Shown here one piece after another: positions 29,854 to 40,011 of a stretch of 64,000 nt of DNA. Origin of the DNA: Tritrichomonas musculus (lineage: Eukaryota > Parabasalia > Tritrichomonadida > Tritrichomonadidae); assembly GCA_039105265.1 (NCBI GenBank), contig JAPFFF010000073.1:62001-126000 (forward strand), given 5' to 3'. The translations under genes were made by a program, and so were the position numbers. Numbering within the stretch: the first letter of the stretch is position 1; each line of letters starts with the position of its first letter. Below the pieces are notes generated by a model. That model ran no database searches. It saw nothing but the letters and a program-made list of their open reading frames with translations, and was not told the origin of the DNA.

Positions 29854-32800
29854 TCATTTGATATCAAACATAATCTCCACTAATATCAGATTCATTAAAT
29901 ACTCTTTTGGTATATCTGTCTTCAATGCATACTTATCTACTATGTCTGGTGTGTAAACATATTTATCCGCTATTGATATAATATAATTGCCTTCATTTGC
30001 TTCATCGAAGTATATAGCAGTGGGTGTTTGGATGAGCAACCAGAAATTCTGTATTCCTACGAAATAATTCTTGTGGTTCGGGTCTGAATAATAGTCTGTC
30101 CACATTGTGCCATCATCAAATGTTCCATCTTGGAATATATCAGGATTGTTTACGCCGAAACCATATACATAATTGAACCCAGAATCGGGACAATCGCCCT
30201 CGAATTCCATATATAGAGATTTAGTCGATAACGAATCATTTATCATTACCTTGAAGTACAATCTTGCTTTTACTTTTGTTGGCCTCAAGGCCCCGAACGA
30301 GAATGTATGAGGTATCAGATTACTATACGATGATTTATTTCTTGTATACATATATGTTATGTTTTCTTCTGTTGGCACCTTGAAGTTATCAATACTGGGA
30401 TATTTCGCGTCACAATCTGATTTCATTGCATATGGTTGTAATGCAGTCGCTAATGATTCTTCTGTAACGTTGTTTTCTGGTAGTGTTGGTATATCTGTCT
30501 TCAATGCATACAACGACATATCAGGTAATGAAGTCGTTAAAGCATAATCCTGTAATGTAGTCGTTAATGATTCGCCTGTAACTATATTCTCTGGTAGAGT
30601 TGGCATATCTGTCTTCAATGCATAAGCATCTAAAGATGCCTGCAAGCTTTGCTTGTAATCCTGTAGTGTAGTCGTTAATGATTCATCTGTAACGAGATTA
30701 TCAGGGATTGTCGGAATGGTTGCCTTCAGTGTATCTAAATCACTTTCATATGCTACTCTATCGGTATAGATGATATCGTTTTCGTCATGCTTGAATATAA
30801 ATATTTTGTGATAATATTTCTGTCTTGCTCTAACATGCCTCCATGGTAATAATATAATGTTATTCTCATATGTAGCATTTAATCTCATCTCAGCACCGCT
30901 GCCTTCAAATATAGGCGTTGGAACTCCACTTGGGCTGGTTAATGCAATATTACCTAATAAATTTGCTCCACCACCTAATTCGTTATATATCATATACTCG
31001 AAGTCATACTTGACGATAACGTTATCGACAATATCAAGATTTACATACGTTTTAGTTTGCAGTGTTGGGTCTACAGGGTCCCAATGAAACCATAAACGAA
31101 CCTTGAAGCTCGGTGGTGGATTATTTAATGTTAACTTAAAGCTACCGTATGAATTACTATCTGTGGTCATTTCATATGTGTAATCTATTAAGTCTATTTT
31201 CCTAGCATATGGCTGTAAAGCAACTGTAAATGATTCATTAGTTTCACCTTTCAGTTTGCTCTGGTGTTTGTTAATGAGCTCCATTGTTGCCTTTGCTGTC
31301 AGTACTTGTTTGTCTGTAAGTTCTTCACCCATGCCCAGTACAGGTCTCTTTCCGTATTCTCTAATGAGCTTTACTGTTGCTGCTTGTTTGGGGCTACAAA
31401 TGAGCAGGTAAGGATATTCGTATTCGACCTTAATTGTTCCCTGATAGCTCTCTTCTGAGCTGCATGTTAGTTCTCTATCATTACCCATAACGTATTCACA
31501 TTCAGAGCCTTCAACGCTAATCTGTATCTTCCATCCTTCAGCTATACCGTTACAGAAGTATTTATGTACATATTGTTCACCTGGAATGATTTCTTCTGTG
31601 TTTACCAGTTGCAGTTCATCTGTACGATTCACATCTGTTGCCGATAAGAATTCCGTATGAGGGATTATTTCTTCCAGTTCGAGCTCCACACCTTTTGCTT
31701 CGTTAGCAGCCATAGAGATACCTTTAATAGACCTTATTGCTCCATTAGCTATCGTCATTGGTAGCCCTACAGGATTCGCAAAGTTCATTATGAAGTTGCC
31801 GATACTGATAACATCTCTGACTATATCGAACCAGGTAGTTTTAGGCTTGAAGTTATCTATTTCATCCTGTAGCTTCTTGCATGCATCCTGTAAGCTGCTG
31901 ATATGGTTCACTGCTATGTCTACTGTATTGCCTAATGAATTCAGCACAAATACGTGGCTTTCTATGTTCTCTCCTATGACTATTCCTGTTGTCTGTATGT
32001 TGTAGTTGGTGTACAATGTTGTGCAAGATTCAGGCCTTGGCGATACCGTATAGTAACCAGAGCCGGCCAGAAACTCAAATGTGTTCGTTCCTTCTTCGTA
32101 GTCTACATCAGATATAGTAAATATCAGGTCGTTATTGGATGGCATGAATATAACAAGACCGTCCATTGGTTGTCCGTCAGGGTCTGTATGTTCTATAGTG
32201 GAGCTGTAATGATACTCTAAATGCTCAAAGTAGTTATCTGACTGGAGCTTGTAGTTGTTCAATCCTGATGATTTATACTCGAAGTCAACTTTTACGTCAT
32301 ATTCCTTATCGAGATACTTTAGTGTTGCTGTATATGAGCAGTCAGCGAAATCTTTTACTGGATACAAGTAAGCTCTCCATGCATCATCATCTTCTTTGTA
32401 TGTCTTTATTGTGCAATTATCTTTTGCTATGAGCATTCCCTTATCAGCCAGTAATTGCAGTGCATTTCCGGTGCCTGTATAGTCAATCAGTAAATGCAAT
32501 ACATTTCTATTCGCTTCGTTCTTCTTGATGGCTATAAACGCTACTTCATGTGAGCCTGGATTCTTCCTTGTTGTCTTCAGTGGAATGTTATAGCAGTAAT
32601 TATTTCCTACCCATTTACCATTCTGTTTAGTCATTTTATAGTCGGTACCGAATGCTTGGTCGTGAAACTCAAATGTTTGCCCTTCAATCAAAGCATCAAA
32701 CTCTTCAGAGCCTGGTTTATATCCCCAGTCAGCATAATATTCACCAGTGCCCGTTTCTCCGAATGATTTCATCTCATAGAAGTCTGGAAGGGGTGAACGA

Positions 32801-33339
32801 TAGAGCTTAAAGCAATTCTCTGCCTCTACCTGGTTGCACTTCAGGTTTGCTACTGTTGAGAGCGTTTTCTGTTTGCCGATGAAGTTAATTCTGAGTGAAC
32901 CAGAAGTGAATAGCTGTAGTGGGCTATTATTAATGCTCATTATTATCTTTGCTGCCGAGTCTTCTCTGTATGTTATAGTGTCGGCTATTACTGGGTTGCT
33001 GAATGTGCCTTTGTTGCAACTTATTATAGCAGTCTCTTTACTGATGTATGATGGAAGAATCACCTCGAATAAATCTCCTGTGTAGCCTGTAAAGTCACCT
33101 TTAATCTCTAGTTCATAATAATCACCTGATTGCGTCTGTGATAGACTATTTTTGTCTATAATGAATTCATCAAGACCATCTTCGTATTGCAGTGATGTTT
33201 CTCCATCTGGCTTTACTGGATTCTCTTCTAGTACCTTTATTCTTCCTTCATGGTCATTTATTGCATCTAGAATGTTTGTTCCCTTTACGGTTAATTCTCC
33301 GTTTACTGTTAAGCTGTCGAATTGGCCTGAACCTTTCAT
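29854..33339 (-). CDS. Polinton fibre-like protein
   Basis: A frame of 1,161 residues. It starts with GSGQFDSLTVNGELTVKGTN and a short helix (INDHEGRIKVLEEN), a layout seen in phage and virus tail fibres, followed by a long beta-rich region. Around residues 865-960 there are three to four repeats of the type ALKTDIPTLPEN followed by SLTTTLQDY, which look like a trimeric fibre shaft. A helical stretch with two Gly/Ala-rich hydrophobic segments (about 518-545) is also seen. I infer a virion surface or attachment protein. The downstream part of the gene is broken (see 29,119-29,853). Confidence 0.65.
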   Translation of the reverse strand: MKGSGQFDSLTVNGELTVKGTNILDAINDHEGRIKVLEENPVKPDGETSLQYEDGLDEFIIDKNSLSQTQSGDYYELEIKGDFTGYTGDLFEVILPSYISKETAIISCNKGTFSNPVIADTITYREDSAAKIIMSINNSPLQLFTSGSLRINFIGKQKTLSTVANLKCNQVEAENCFKLYRSPLPDFYEMKSFGETGTGEYYADWGYKPGSEEFDALIEGQTFEFHDQAFGTDYKMTKQNGKWVGNNYCYNIPLKTTRKNPGSHEVAFIAIKKNEANRNVLHLLIDYTGTGNALQLLADKGMLIAKDNCTIKTYKEDDDAWRAYLYPVKDFADCSYTATLKYLDKEYDVKVDFEYKSSGLNNYKLQSDNYFEHLEYHYSSTIEHTDPDGQPMDGLVIFMPSNNDLIFTISDVDYEEGTNTFEFLAGSGYYTVSPRPESCTTLYTNYNIQTTGIVIGENIESHVFVLNSLGNTVDIAVNHISSLQDACKKLQDEIDNFKPKTTWFDIVRDVISIGNFIMNFANPVGLPMTIANGAIRSIKGISMAANEAKGVELELEEIIPHTEFLSATDVNRTDELQLVNTEEIIPGEQYVHKYFCNGIAEGWKIQISVEGSECEYVMGNDRELTCSSEESYQGTIKVEYEYPYLLICSPKQAATVKLIREYGKRPVLGMGEELTDKQVLTAKATMELINKHQSKLKGETNESFTVALQPYARKIDLIDYTYEMTTDSNSYGSFKLTLNNPPPSFKVRLWFHWDPVDPTLQTKTYVNLDIVDNVIVKYDFEYMIYNELGGGANLLGNIALTSPSGVPTPIFEGSGAEMRLNATYENNIILLPWRHVRARQKYYHKIFIFKHDENDIIYTDRVAYESDLDTLKATIPTIPDNLVTDESLTTTLQDYKQSLQASLDAYALKTDMPTLPENIVTGESLTTTLQDYALTTSLPDMSLYALKTDIPTLPENNVTEESLATALQPYAMKSDCDAKYPSIDNFKVPTEENITYMYTRNKSSYSNLIPHTFSFGALRPTKVKARLYFKVMINDSLSTKSLYMEFEGDCPDSGFNYVYGFGVNNPDIFQDGTFDDGTMWTDYYSDPNHKNYFVGIQNFWLLIQTPTAIYFDEANEGNYIISIADKYVYTPDIVDKYALKTDIPKEYLMNLILVEIMFDIK

Positions 33340-33457
33340 TACAAAGGCTCCGTTTCTGGCATTAGATTTGGTTATTAGTGCTGAGAGCGCTTGCAGTCAT
33401 TGCAGTTTATGCTTTTAGGCAAAAATAAATATTAGTTTTCGCTGTCTGATTTGCCAT

Positions 33458-33862
33458 TCAAAACTCTAACTTCAGGAATAAAGTAAAATTATCTGGCGTT
33501 ATCTCATTCCCGTTCGGGTCAGTAAACCACACTCTGAAGTTCCTTTTAGTGCCTATATATTCATATTTTCTGTTATCATCTGGTGGTAAAAGATTAGCGT
33601 ACCACACTAAACTATCACAGTAATTGTCTCTCTGAATGAAACTGCAATGAACTTCTGTTTCGCCATCCAGGTATCCTTCACATGTAGCTCTACAGTACTG
33701 AAATGAGATGTATCTCTGGTTAAGTGAATTGCAGAACTCTGGTGGTAGTTCGTTATTGTTTGCTTTAGTGATAAAGTATGTTTTTACCATTTGTGCAACA
33801 AAAAAATTGTTTACGGCGTTACTGTATAATCTGTTTTGTACTTCTGTGTCATTCTCAGTCAT
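33458..33862 (-). CDS. Polinton hypothetical protein, 134 residues
   Basis: Helical N-terminus (SNAVNNFFVAQMVKTYFI) and beta-rich C-terminus (RKYEYIGTKRNFRVWFTD, ending FTLFLKLEF). It overlaps the upstream 129-residue gene by the ATGA arrangement at 33,859-33,862, so both are probably expressed together. Position next to the capsid gene suggests a virion or minor capsid role; no family recognised. Confidence 0.6.
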   Translation of the reverse strand: MTENDTEVQNRLYSNAVNNFFVAQMVKTYFITKANNNELPPEFCNSLNQRYISFQYCRATCEGYLDGETEVHCSFIQRDNYCDSLVWYANLLPPDDNRKYEYIGTKRNFRVWFTDPNGNEITPDNFTLFLKLEF

Positions 33863-34248
33863 TTCATTCCTTCCAAAGCCCTAGGGTCATTCTCAGGCTC
33901 TTTACTGACCTTTACTGGGTAGTACTGTATTCCATTATACATCTTCTGTGTGAACTCTATTGTCATCGTGTAAAGATTATCCTCATTGGTTGGTGGTAAT
34001 GTTTTCGTTTTGCTCTCAGTGAATGTTATTATTAATCCACCTAAATCGTTCATTATTGTTTCGTGTGTAATGTATTTCTTGTCGGCGTAACCTTGTAGGA
34101 TTATGTATACAGGCTTGATGCATGCATTGCCGTATTTGTTAGTGAATGTATCTTTTGCCTGGAAGTACAATGTTGCTTCATTTACGTTGAGCCTTTTTGT
34201 CTTCTTGATGTACTCAACGAATTTCGTTACTGACATGAATTGAGGCAT
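33859..34248 (-). CDS. Polinton hypothetical protein, 129 residues
   Basis: Lies between the candidate capsid gene and the 134-residue gene on the same strand. The predicted fold is mixed, with beta strands (EATLYFQAKDTF, CIKPVYIILQGYAD, YTMTIEFTQKMYNGIQYY). A small jelly-roll minor capsid (penton-like) protein would fit both size and position, but I see no diagnostic motif. Confidence 0.55.
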   Translation of the reverse strand: MPQFMSVTKFVEYIKKTKRLNVNEATLYFQAKDTFTNKYGNACIKPVYIILQGYADKKYITHETIMNDLGGLIITFTESKTKTLPPTNEDNLYTMTIEFTQKMYNGIQYYPVKVSKEPENDPRALEGMK

Positions 34249-34359
34249 CTCCCTTTTTCCCAGTAAAAAAAATTAAATTCGTTTAAATGAAATCAATCGT
34301 ATTCATTTCTGTTTCACTCTTACTCGGCTCGTAGAGACTCACCGCATTCGCTAAAAAGC

Positions 34360-36303
34360 TCATTCGTACCCGGATGGAACACCTGCTGGATAATAATCGA
34401 CACCATTTACAGACCAGGTAAAGTAAGTATCAGAGCAAATCCATGCTTCTGGGCTTGGTGGGTGGATTTGTGGCAATTCAGGTACTGGAATGAAATATGT
34501 ATCATCCATACCGCGATATAATGGTTGGCCTCTGAAGGTTACTGTAATGGAATTACTGCCTGTGTCAATGCCATCAAAGACGTAGCCTGCATTGCTTCGT
34601 TCGAGCTGGAAGTTAATACCAAATGATGTTCCGTCACTTCTGCAGTTAGTGTATCTCTTACCGGTAACAGGGTCGTTTAGCGGTTGAGTAAAGCTGTCTT
34701 CGAACTCTTGTGTTGCCTCTAATGCTCCATCTAATTCGTTAGCGATTAATTGATGTTGGTAGAAGCGAGCTCCACAGGTGCTCTGGAATTCTGTATCCGG
34801 ATAGGTTCTCTTATTAACCACCAATTGCACATTCTGGTACATTATATTCTCGAAGCATGTTATATCTGCAGGGCTCTTAGGGAACATCATTGTGATATTC
34901 GTAGCGTTGCGTAATGGAATGCTCTTACTGATTTCTAATCCGTTTACCTTTGCTGTGCCCTCAAATATTTCTCTTGTGAGTTCCTGTGATGGTATCAATA
35001 ATGGTGTTTGCAGTTCTCTGACGAGGCCTTTATATACATCTGGTTTGAGCCCGAATCCAGCAAGATTGCTTCTGCCTAATTGTATAGTTCCACCAACAAC
35101 ATCTAACACAACTTTACCGACCTTAAGGTTAATGTTGTCTGCTTTCTTCGATGAAACAAGTAGTGCGCCCTTAAGGTTATTATCTAGAAGTTTTACTGTA
35201 TCGCCTGCATTAAGGATATAATCAGGATTGGAAGCAGCGACTTCTTCAGCGAACCATGCTTTATTGGAATCTTCTTTACGGACACCATACTTCTCATATT
35301 CTTCATCTGTGTAGGTAAAATGTATTACTATTGGTTCTGCTTCATCGTTATGCGTATCTTTTCTCATTTGTTGAGCTTCACCGCCTTCTGGAACTGTATC
35401 AGTGTATGGCTTGCCTGCATGCATTCGTTGATACTTAATTGTTAGCTCTTGTTTAGGTGCTGGCGAGCCTGAATAGTGTGTAACGATTGTAGATGGAAGG
35501 CCAACCTGAGTGAACTTCCTTGTTATTGGTATTACTGCTGGCATTTGTTCATCTATTTCTTTATCCTCTAGGAACTGTAATGTTTCCTTGACGATATTTG
35601 GGTTAACTTGTGTCCATACCATTGCTCTTAATGATGTCTTTACTTCTTCCTCTATTTCACCGCAAATGGCATTAGGGTACAATTGCCATGCCTGTAATGC
35701 AAGCTGGTCGATAAATGGAATGGTCAACTCTATAGTAAGCTTATGTATTTGCCCGTCAGCAATATCTTTGAGGTCAACGTAACAGCCACAGACTGATGGG
35801 CTATATTGTGATACATTTTCCCAGGTGCTGTGAGAGAACTTGGATGTTGCTTTAGCGTCTCTTGGTTTAATGCTGTTATAGGCGAAAGATTCGCGCTGTA
35901 ATTCATCTTGCCTGTATGAATCTAATAGTTTGCCGTTAATCCAGAATCTACAGTCTTCATAGAACTCTACCGCGTTCTTGAATCCAACAAATAATTTCAT
36001 TATGCCGTTAGTGTCTGCAGAAACGTCAATCTTTTCTGATAACTTAATACTGAAGTCCAGAAGGATGGTGCTGAATGATTTCTCTATTTGTGTTATTGTA
36101 TGGCCTGTATGGGTCAATTTTATTCTCGTTTTTGTTCCTACTGGCATTGGTGCATCCTTATTGGTAAACTCTTCCATCACAAACGAAAATGAATTATCCC
36201 CACCGTTGCGTTGTATCAGATTACGCATCTTATTCTGGAAGAAAGAAAGAACGTCTCCTTCATTGTTACCTGTGTTCTTAGCTTGAGCGTTTTGGTATGT
36301 CAT
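34360..36303 (-). CDS. Polinton major capsid protein candidate
   Basis: A 647-residue, beta-rich protein in the position and size range of the double-jelly-roll major capsid protein of Polintons. It begins with a helical segment (GDVLSFFQNKMRNLIQRN), then strand-rich sequence (TRIKLTHTGHTITQIEKSFS, LLDFSIKLSEKIDVSAD) and the segment FWINGKLLDSYRQDEL, and ends with FTWSVNGVDYYPAGVPSGYE. The assignment rests on length, composition and synteny with the packaging ATPase rather than on a sequence signature. The frame is open throughout. Confidence 0.7.
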   Translation of the reverse strand: MTYQNAQAKNTGNNEGDVLSFFQNKMRNLIQRNGGDNSFSFVMEEFTNKDAPMPVGTKTRIKLTHTGHTITQIEKSFSTILLDFSIKLSEKIDVSADTNGIMKLFVGFKNAVEFYEDCRFWINGKLLDSYRQDELQRESFAYNSIKPRDAKATSKFSHSTWENVSQYSPSVCGCYVDLKDIADGQIHKLTIELTIPFIDQLALQAWQLYPNAICGEIEEEVKTSLRAMVWTQVNPNIVKETLQFLEDKEIDEQMPAVIPITRKFTQVGLPSTIVTHYSGSPAPKQELTIKYQRMHAGKPYTDTVPEGGEAQQMRKDTHNDEAEPIVIHFTYTDEEYEKYGVRKEDSNKAWFAEEVAASNPDYILNAGDTVKLLDNNLKGALLVSSKKADNINLKVGKVVLDVVGGTIQLGRSNLAGFGLKPDVYKGLVRELQTPLLIPSQELTREIFEGTAKVNGLEISKSIPLRNATNITMMFPKSPADITCFENIMYQNVQLVVNKRTYPDTEFQSTCGARFYQHQLIANELDGALEATQEFEDSFTQPLNDPVTGKRYTNCRSDGTSFGINFQLERSNAGYVFDGIDTGSNSITVTFRGQPLYRGMDDTYFIPVPELPQIHPPSPEAWICSDTYFTWSVNGVDYYPAGVPSGYE

Positions 36304-36388
36304 GTACTCTTTTGGTTATCAATAAAAAACAAAATTATCGGATAATAAAAGCGCAATATAGATTTTTATCTCACATGAAAACACACAG

Positions 36389-36670
36389 ATGGCGTTTGGA
36401 AGTTGGTTCAAGAATATCGTTAAAGGGGCAAAGAATATCATCGGAAAGGCCTTACCAGTACTGAAGAAAGGTGCAGAATTGGTCAATAAAGTAGCGCCCA
36501 TAGCTAAAGACATAATTGGTGGCCCAGTTGGAGATTTAATCGGAAAAGTTGGTGATGTTGCCGGTAAAGTCAACAATAAATTAAGCGGTAAAAATATGAT
36601 TGGCGGCAATGCAGGTAAGAGAAAAGTGCTACTGAATACAGAACAATACCCATTCCTTAATGACTACTAA
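36389..36670 (+). CDS. Polinton small amphipathic protein B (MAFGSWF family)
   Basis: Ninety-three residues starting MAFGSWFKNIVKGAKN, paralogous to protein A at 28,061-28,282. Two Gly/Ala/Lys-rich amphipathic helices follow (VLKKGAELVNKVAPIAKD, GPVGDLIGKVGDVAGKVNNK), then a polar end GKRKVLLNTEQYPFLNDY. It is divergent from the capsid gene. A membrane-active or core-condensing minor virion protein is plausible by analogy with adenovirus pVI/pX-type proteins; this is inference. Confidence 0.65.
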   Translation: MAFGSWFKNIVKGAKNIIGKALPVLKKGAELVNKVAPIAKDIIGGPVGDLIGKVGDVAGKVNNKLSGKNMIGGNAGKRKVLLNTEQYPFLNDY

Positions 36671-36688
36671 GATATTTTTGCCTGGGTG

Positions 36689-36817
36689 TTAGCTGTAGAG
36701 TTTGCATCGCATTTCTTCAGTGAGAGGCGGGTCGGGAGCCAGTTCAGATAGCTTTAATAATAGATTAACGAATTCAATTACGGTCAAACAGGCTAGAAAG
36801 AAATCAGTAAGATTCAT
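36689..36817 (-). CDS. Polinton tiny membrane protein, 42 residues
   Basis: MNLTDFFLACLTVIEFVNLL gives one membrane helix, followed by a polar tail (ELAPDPPLTEEMRCKLYS). It fills the space between two plus-strand genes. Support is only the start context and the neat single-helix layout. Confidence 0.4.
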   Translation of the reverse strand: MNLTDFFLACLTVIEFVNLLLKLSELAPDPPLTEEMRCKLYS

Positions 36818-36861
36818 TTTAACCGAAACAAAATAGATATTTTTATTCATCATTAAATAGC

Positions 36862-37173
36862 ATGAACCTGAAGATAATAGAGCCCATAACACACCCGAAC
36901 AAAGAATTTCGTTCACCGGATGAGTTCAATTTATGGTACAACAAAAATAAAGAATCGGTAGATGCATTAACGACGCATAAGCTCAACAAGATGTATCACA
37001 TAGAAGGATACCGTATAACGAAGATAAAAGGAGTGCTGATGCTGAAGAAGATGAAAGAGCCAGAAGAAGAAAACTATGTAGAAACACAAATCGAGCAATT
37101 GAGGAGCGATATAGACCAGATAAAGAAAGCTATTGGTGAAATCATTAAGGTCGTCAATGGAGAGCAGCAATAA
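36862..37173 (+). CDS. Polinton hypothetical protein, 103 residues
   Basis: A compact N-terminal domain (FRSPDEFNLWYNKNKESVDA, YHIEGYRITKIKGVLML) and a C-terminal coiled coil (ETQIEQLRSDIDQIKKAIGE). It converges on the ATPase gene, with one base between the two stops. No family recognised. Confidence 0.55.
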   Translation: MNLKIIEPITHPNKEFRSPDEFNLWYNKNKESVDALTTHKLNKMYHIEGYRITKIKGVLMLKKMKEPEEENYVETQIEQLRSDIDQIKKAIGEIIKVVNGEQQ

Positions 37174-37174
37174 G

Positions 37175-38284
37175 TTATTTTTGTCCTCCTATAATGTTCG
37201 TTTCTCCACCGTCTGTTACCTGCACACAAAGAGCCGGATAGGAATCTGGATGCCTCCTTTTATAGTCTACCATTAGCTTGTAATAGTAATTAAAGTCTTC
37301 CCATGATAGATTCGATGCGGCCTGTGAATATATATACCTTAACTGTTGGTCGTTGAAGCAAGGAAAGATGAACAATGATGTAATCTCATTCTTCACATGT
37401 GGTTTCAATCCTTTCCATCCCTGAATCAACAAGAAATAAGACATGTTCGTATGCCTGCACCGCTTTATTGCTTGGCTGAAAAAGGATTCCTCGTTGGAGA
37501 ATAACTTGCTGTTACTGATATCATCGAAGAGCACAAGAGTATGCAAGAATTCTGCTGAATAATTATTCACATGAAGGAGCTCTTTCATTTGCTGTATTCG
37601 TTCACCTTCCTGCTGCTCTGTAGTTTCCCCATGCTTTATCTTATAGTATAAGTTTTTCGCTCCGATAAGATTCCTGATGTAATTCTCTGCATCGGCCTCA
37701 GCAATTGTTACGTAAGGTAATGTTGGGCTGAAAAGGTCTCTTAATGCTCTCCAGCTACGGTCATTTTCTTCTCCATCTTTAGTGACATAAACAAGCAAAT
37801 GATGTGTGTATAAAAGAGATATCTTAATGATTTCCTGTAGGGCAATTACTGTCTTACCCATATTCTGTTTACCTACGATAACATTAACGGAATTGTATTT
37901 AATATTTACCGATGGATGGATGGGAGCAATGAATGCACCTGACATTTCTTCTTGATGGTCCTTTAGTGTATTCGCTACGATGTTATTTATTTCGTTCAGA
38001 TTAATTCTGCTGTCGAAGTCATCCATAGACACAAGCCCTTGCATTGCCTTATCTATATAGTCGTTTATGTATTGCCTGTATTGATTTATACCGCCCATCC
38101 TTTTATATTCTTTATTGATTCCTGGTCGGTGCAATACTGGCTTTCGTTTCTTTTTCTTGGTGTTATCAGTTAAATATCCTTCGGAGCGTGCACTATTGTT
38201 ATCATTATCTGAATCAAAGTCGTATTCAGCAAATGCTTTATTACCGTATATATCATCACTAGAGGCGTAATCGTTATCATTCAT
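37175..38284 (-). CDS. Polinton FtsK/HerA-type packaging ATPase
   Basis: A 369-residue P-loop ATPase: Walker A GKQNMGKT (138-145), Walker B LVLFDDIS (about 250-257) and a following polar motif around FLLIQGWKG. It has an acidic, disordered N-terminus (1-45). This is the expected genome-packaging motor, which pumps the element's DNA into a capsid. Length and motif spacing fit the family. The frame is open. Confidence 0.88.
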   Translation of the reverse strand: MNDNDYASSDDIYGNKAFAEYDFDSDNDNNSARSEGYLTDNTKKKKRKPVLHRPGINKEYKRMGGINQYRQYINDYIDKAMQGLVSMDDFDSRINLNEINNIVANTLKDHQEEMSGAFIAPIHPSVNIKYNSVNVIVGKQNMGKTVIALQEIIKISLLYTHHLLVYVTKDGEENDRSWRALRDLFSPTLPYVTIAEADAENYIRNLIGAKNLYYKIKHGETTEQQEGERIQQMKELLHVNNYSAEFLHTLVLFDDISNSKLFSNEESFFSQAIKRCRHTNMSYFLLIQGWKGLKPHVKNEITSLFIFPCFNDQQLRYIYSQAASNLSWEDFNYYYKLMVDYKRRHPDSYPALCVQVTDGGETNIIGGQK

Positions 38285-38319
38285 TTTACCCTGATATAAA
38301 AATAAATATTGCCTTATTT

Positions 38320-38768
38320 TTACTGTGGTGCTGCTTCTGGTTGATTACCTGGTAGTCTCTCTTCTTGCATACCTGCTACTCTTCTGAATGCATTGGTAAA
38401 CTGAACTACTTCTGTTGGCGACATATTGAACCCTTCTGCTTCAATATAGACAGGAATGAAAGAAATGATTTTCTCCCAGACATTACCTGTAAGATATGGG
38501 CTTGCAAATGCATCTGTGGCTGCTCTTACTTCTCTCTTTGACTTCAATTTCTTCCACATTCCTTCATCAACAGTAAGCACATCTTGCCCGTATACTCTTA
38601 CCATTGCTGTTGCTACAAATGCTTTCTCCCAGACGTTAGATGCAACTTTAGCCAGTTTCTTATTACCTGGATATGTTCCATTATGGACTGATTTGAAGCC
38701 TTTATAAATTGGATTAATGATTTTACTTGTAAATACCTGGAAGACTGTTTTGTTGTGTGGTTGTAATA
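38320..38768 (-). pseudogene. 3' part of a Polinton gene split by the hAT insertion
   Basis: The minus frame is open from 38,320 back to the hAT insertion point. It contains LAKVASNVWEKAFVATAMVR and EKIISFIPVYIEAEGF and ends PGNQPEAAPQ. The relative in the second Polinton fragment (54,736-55,965) carries the corresponding helical C-terminal region in the same gene as the GD-rich domain seen at 44,677-45,694, so these are two parts of one gene separated by the insertion. I describe them separately. Confidence 0.75.
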
Positions 38769-39800
38769 CTTTAGTGCAGTGCTTGCCCTTTTGATATTTG
38801 ATATATCAATTTTTTGGTATTAAATAAATGTAACCATAATATCGTGAAATTTTATAAATATTTCCAATTTAATTCTTAAGTTAAATATAGAGTAGATGAC
38901 ACTCTCTCAAATATTGATCGTTTAGGCCCCATCTCAAAAAGTTTAAATACAATTAAAATCAACATATATCTTCATGATCATATTATAAATAGCTTTTATA
39001 AATTAAAATCAAAATAACTTATAAAGTTAAATAAAACCCACAATAGTAATTATTAGCTTTTAATAACTTTTTAACATTCATACTAATTATTTAAAATTTA
39101 TTCTTAATTTTTATTAAAAACATGTTTAGAGATTTAGATAAATATTTTTTTACATTCTTGCTAATCAATAGCATAATTATAAAAAAATATATTATTTTTT
39201 TTAAAAAAATGACTAAATTACCTAAATAGAAAAGAATATAACTCTTTTTGCAGCTATAAAACTGTTTTTCGTTAACAATGATGTATTTTATTTCTTTTCA
39301 ATTATGATATGCTCATTTTTTTCATTATAATATTTGATATAATCAATAATCAAATATTGCGTCATAAGAAAAATTTTGAATAATGTATATAATATATTTG
39401 TTGATAATATTGTTCAAATTTGTCCAAAAATTTGAGGAAACTCGTTTTAATCTCATCACAATATTTGATAAAATTATGAATCTATTTAATACTTAATTGT
39501 AAAAGCGCAGCAATAAAGCATGAATTTTATTATGAATTAAATCTTATTTAGAATAATCCTTTTTATGTTGAATTATTTGATTTTGACATTCGACTTTTTC
39601 AATGTGGTCCCCGTATATTTACGAGTGTCATCTACTCTTTAAATATCTAATTTGTTTTAAATTTGACATAATATTTTAATATAAATTACATAACAACCTT
39701 ACATTTCTCATTTAATCTCTAATATTCAATCACACTCAATCTCTTAATATCTAATTCAAATATACTTTATTTCTTCTTTCGAATTATATTATTATATAAT

Positions 39801-39975
39801 CTTTCATTTAATCACATTTAATATAATCTTTTCATGAAATCTTATGATTTTTCATTCAACATCATTATATATCTTCTTTCTAATCATATTTCATTTTATC
39901 ACATTTAATATAATCTTTTTCATCAAATCTTATTATACTTCATTCAACATCATTATAAATCTTCTTTCTAATCCA
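39801..39975. repeat. 87-bp tandem duplication in the hAT left part
   Basis: Two imperfect copies with period 87 (CACATTTAATATAATC at 39,813 and 39,900; ATTCAACATCATTATA in each). It lies 3' of the transposase gene, in otherwise non-coding transposon DNA. Confidence 0.75.
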
Positions 39976-40011
39976 TTTCATCTTAAAACTTTAAGTTTAA
40001 AAAAGACCAAT

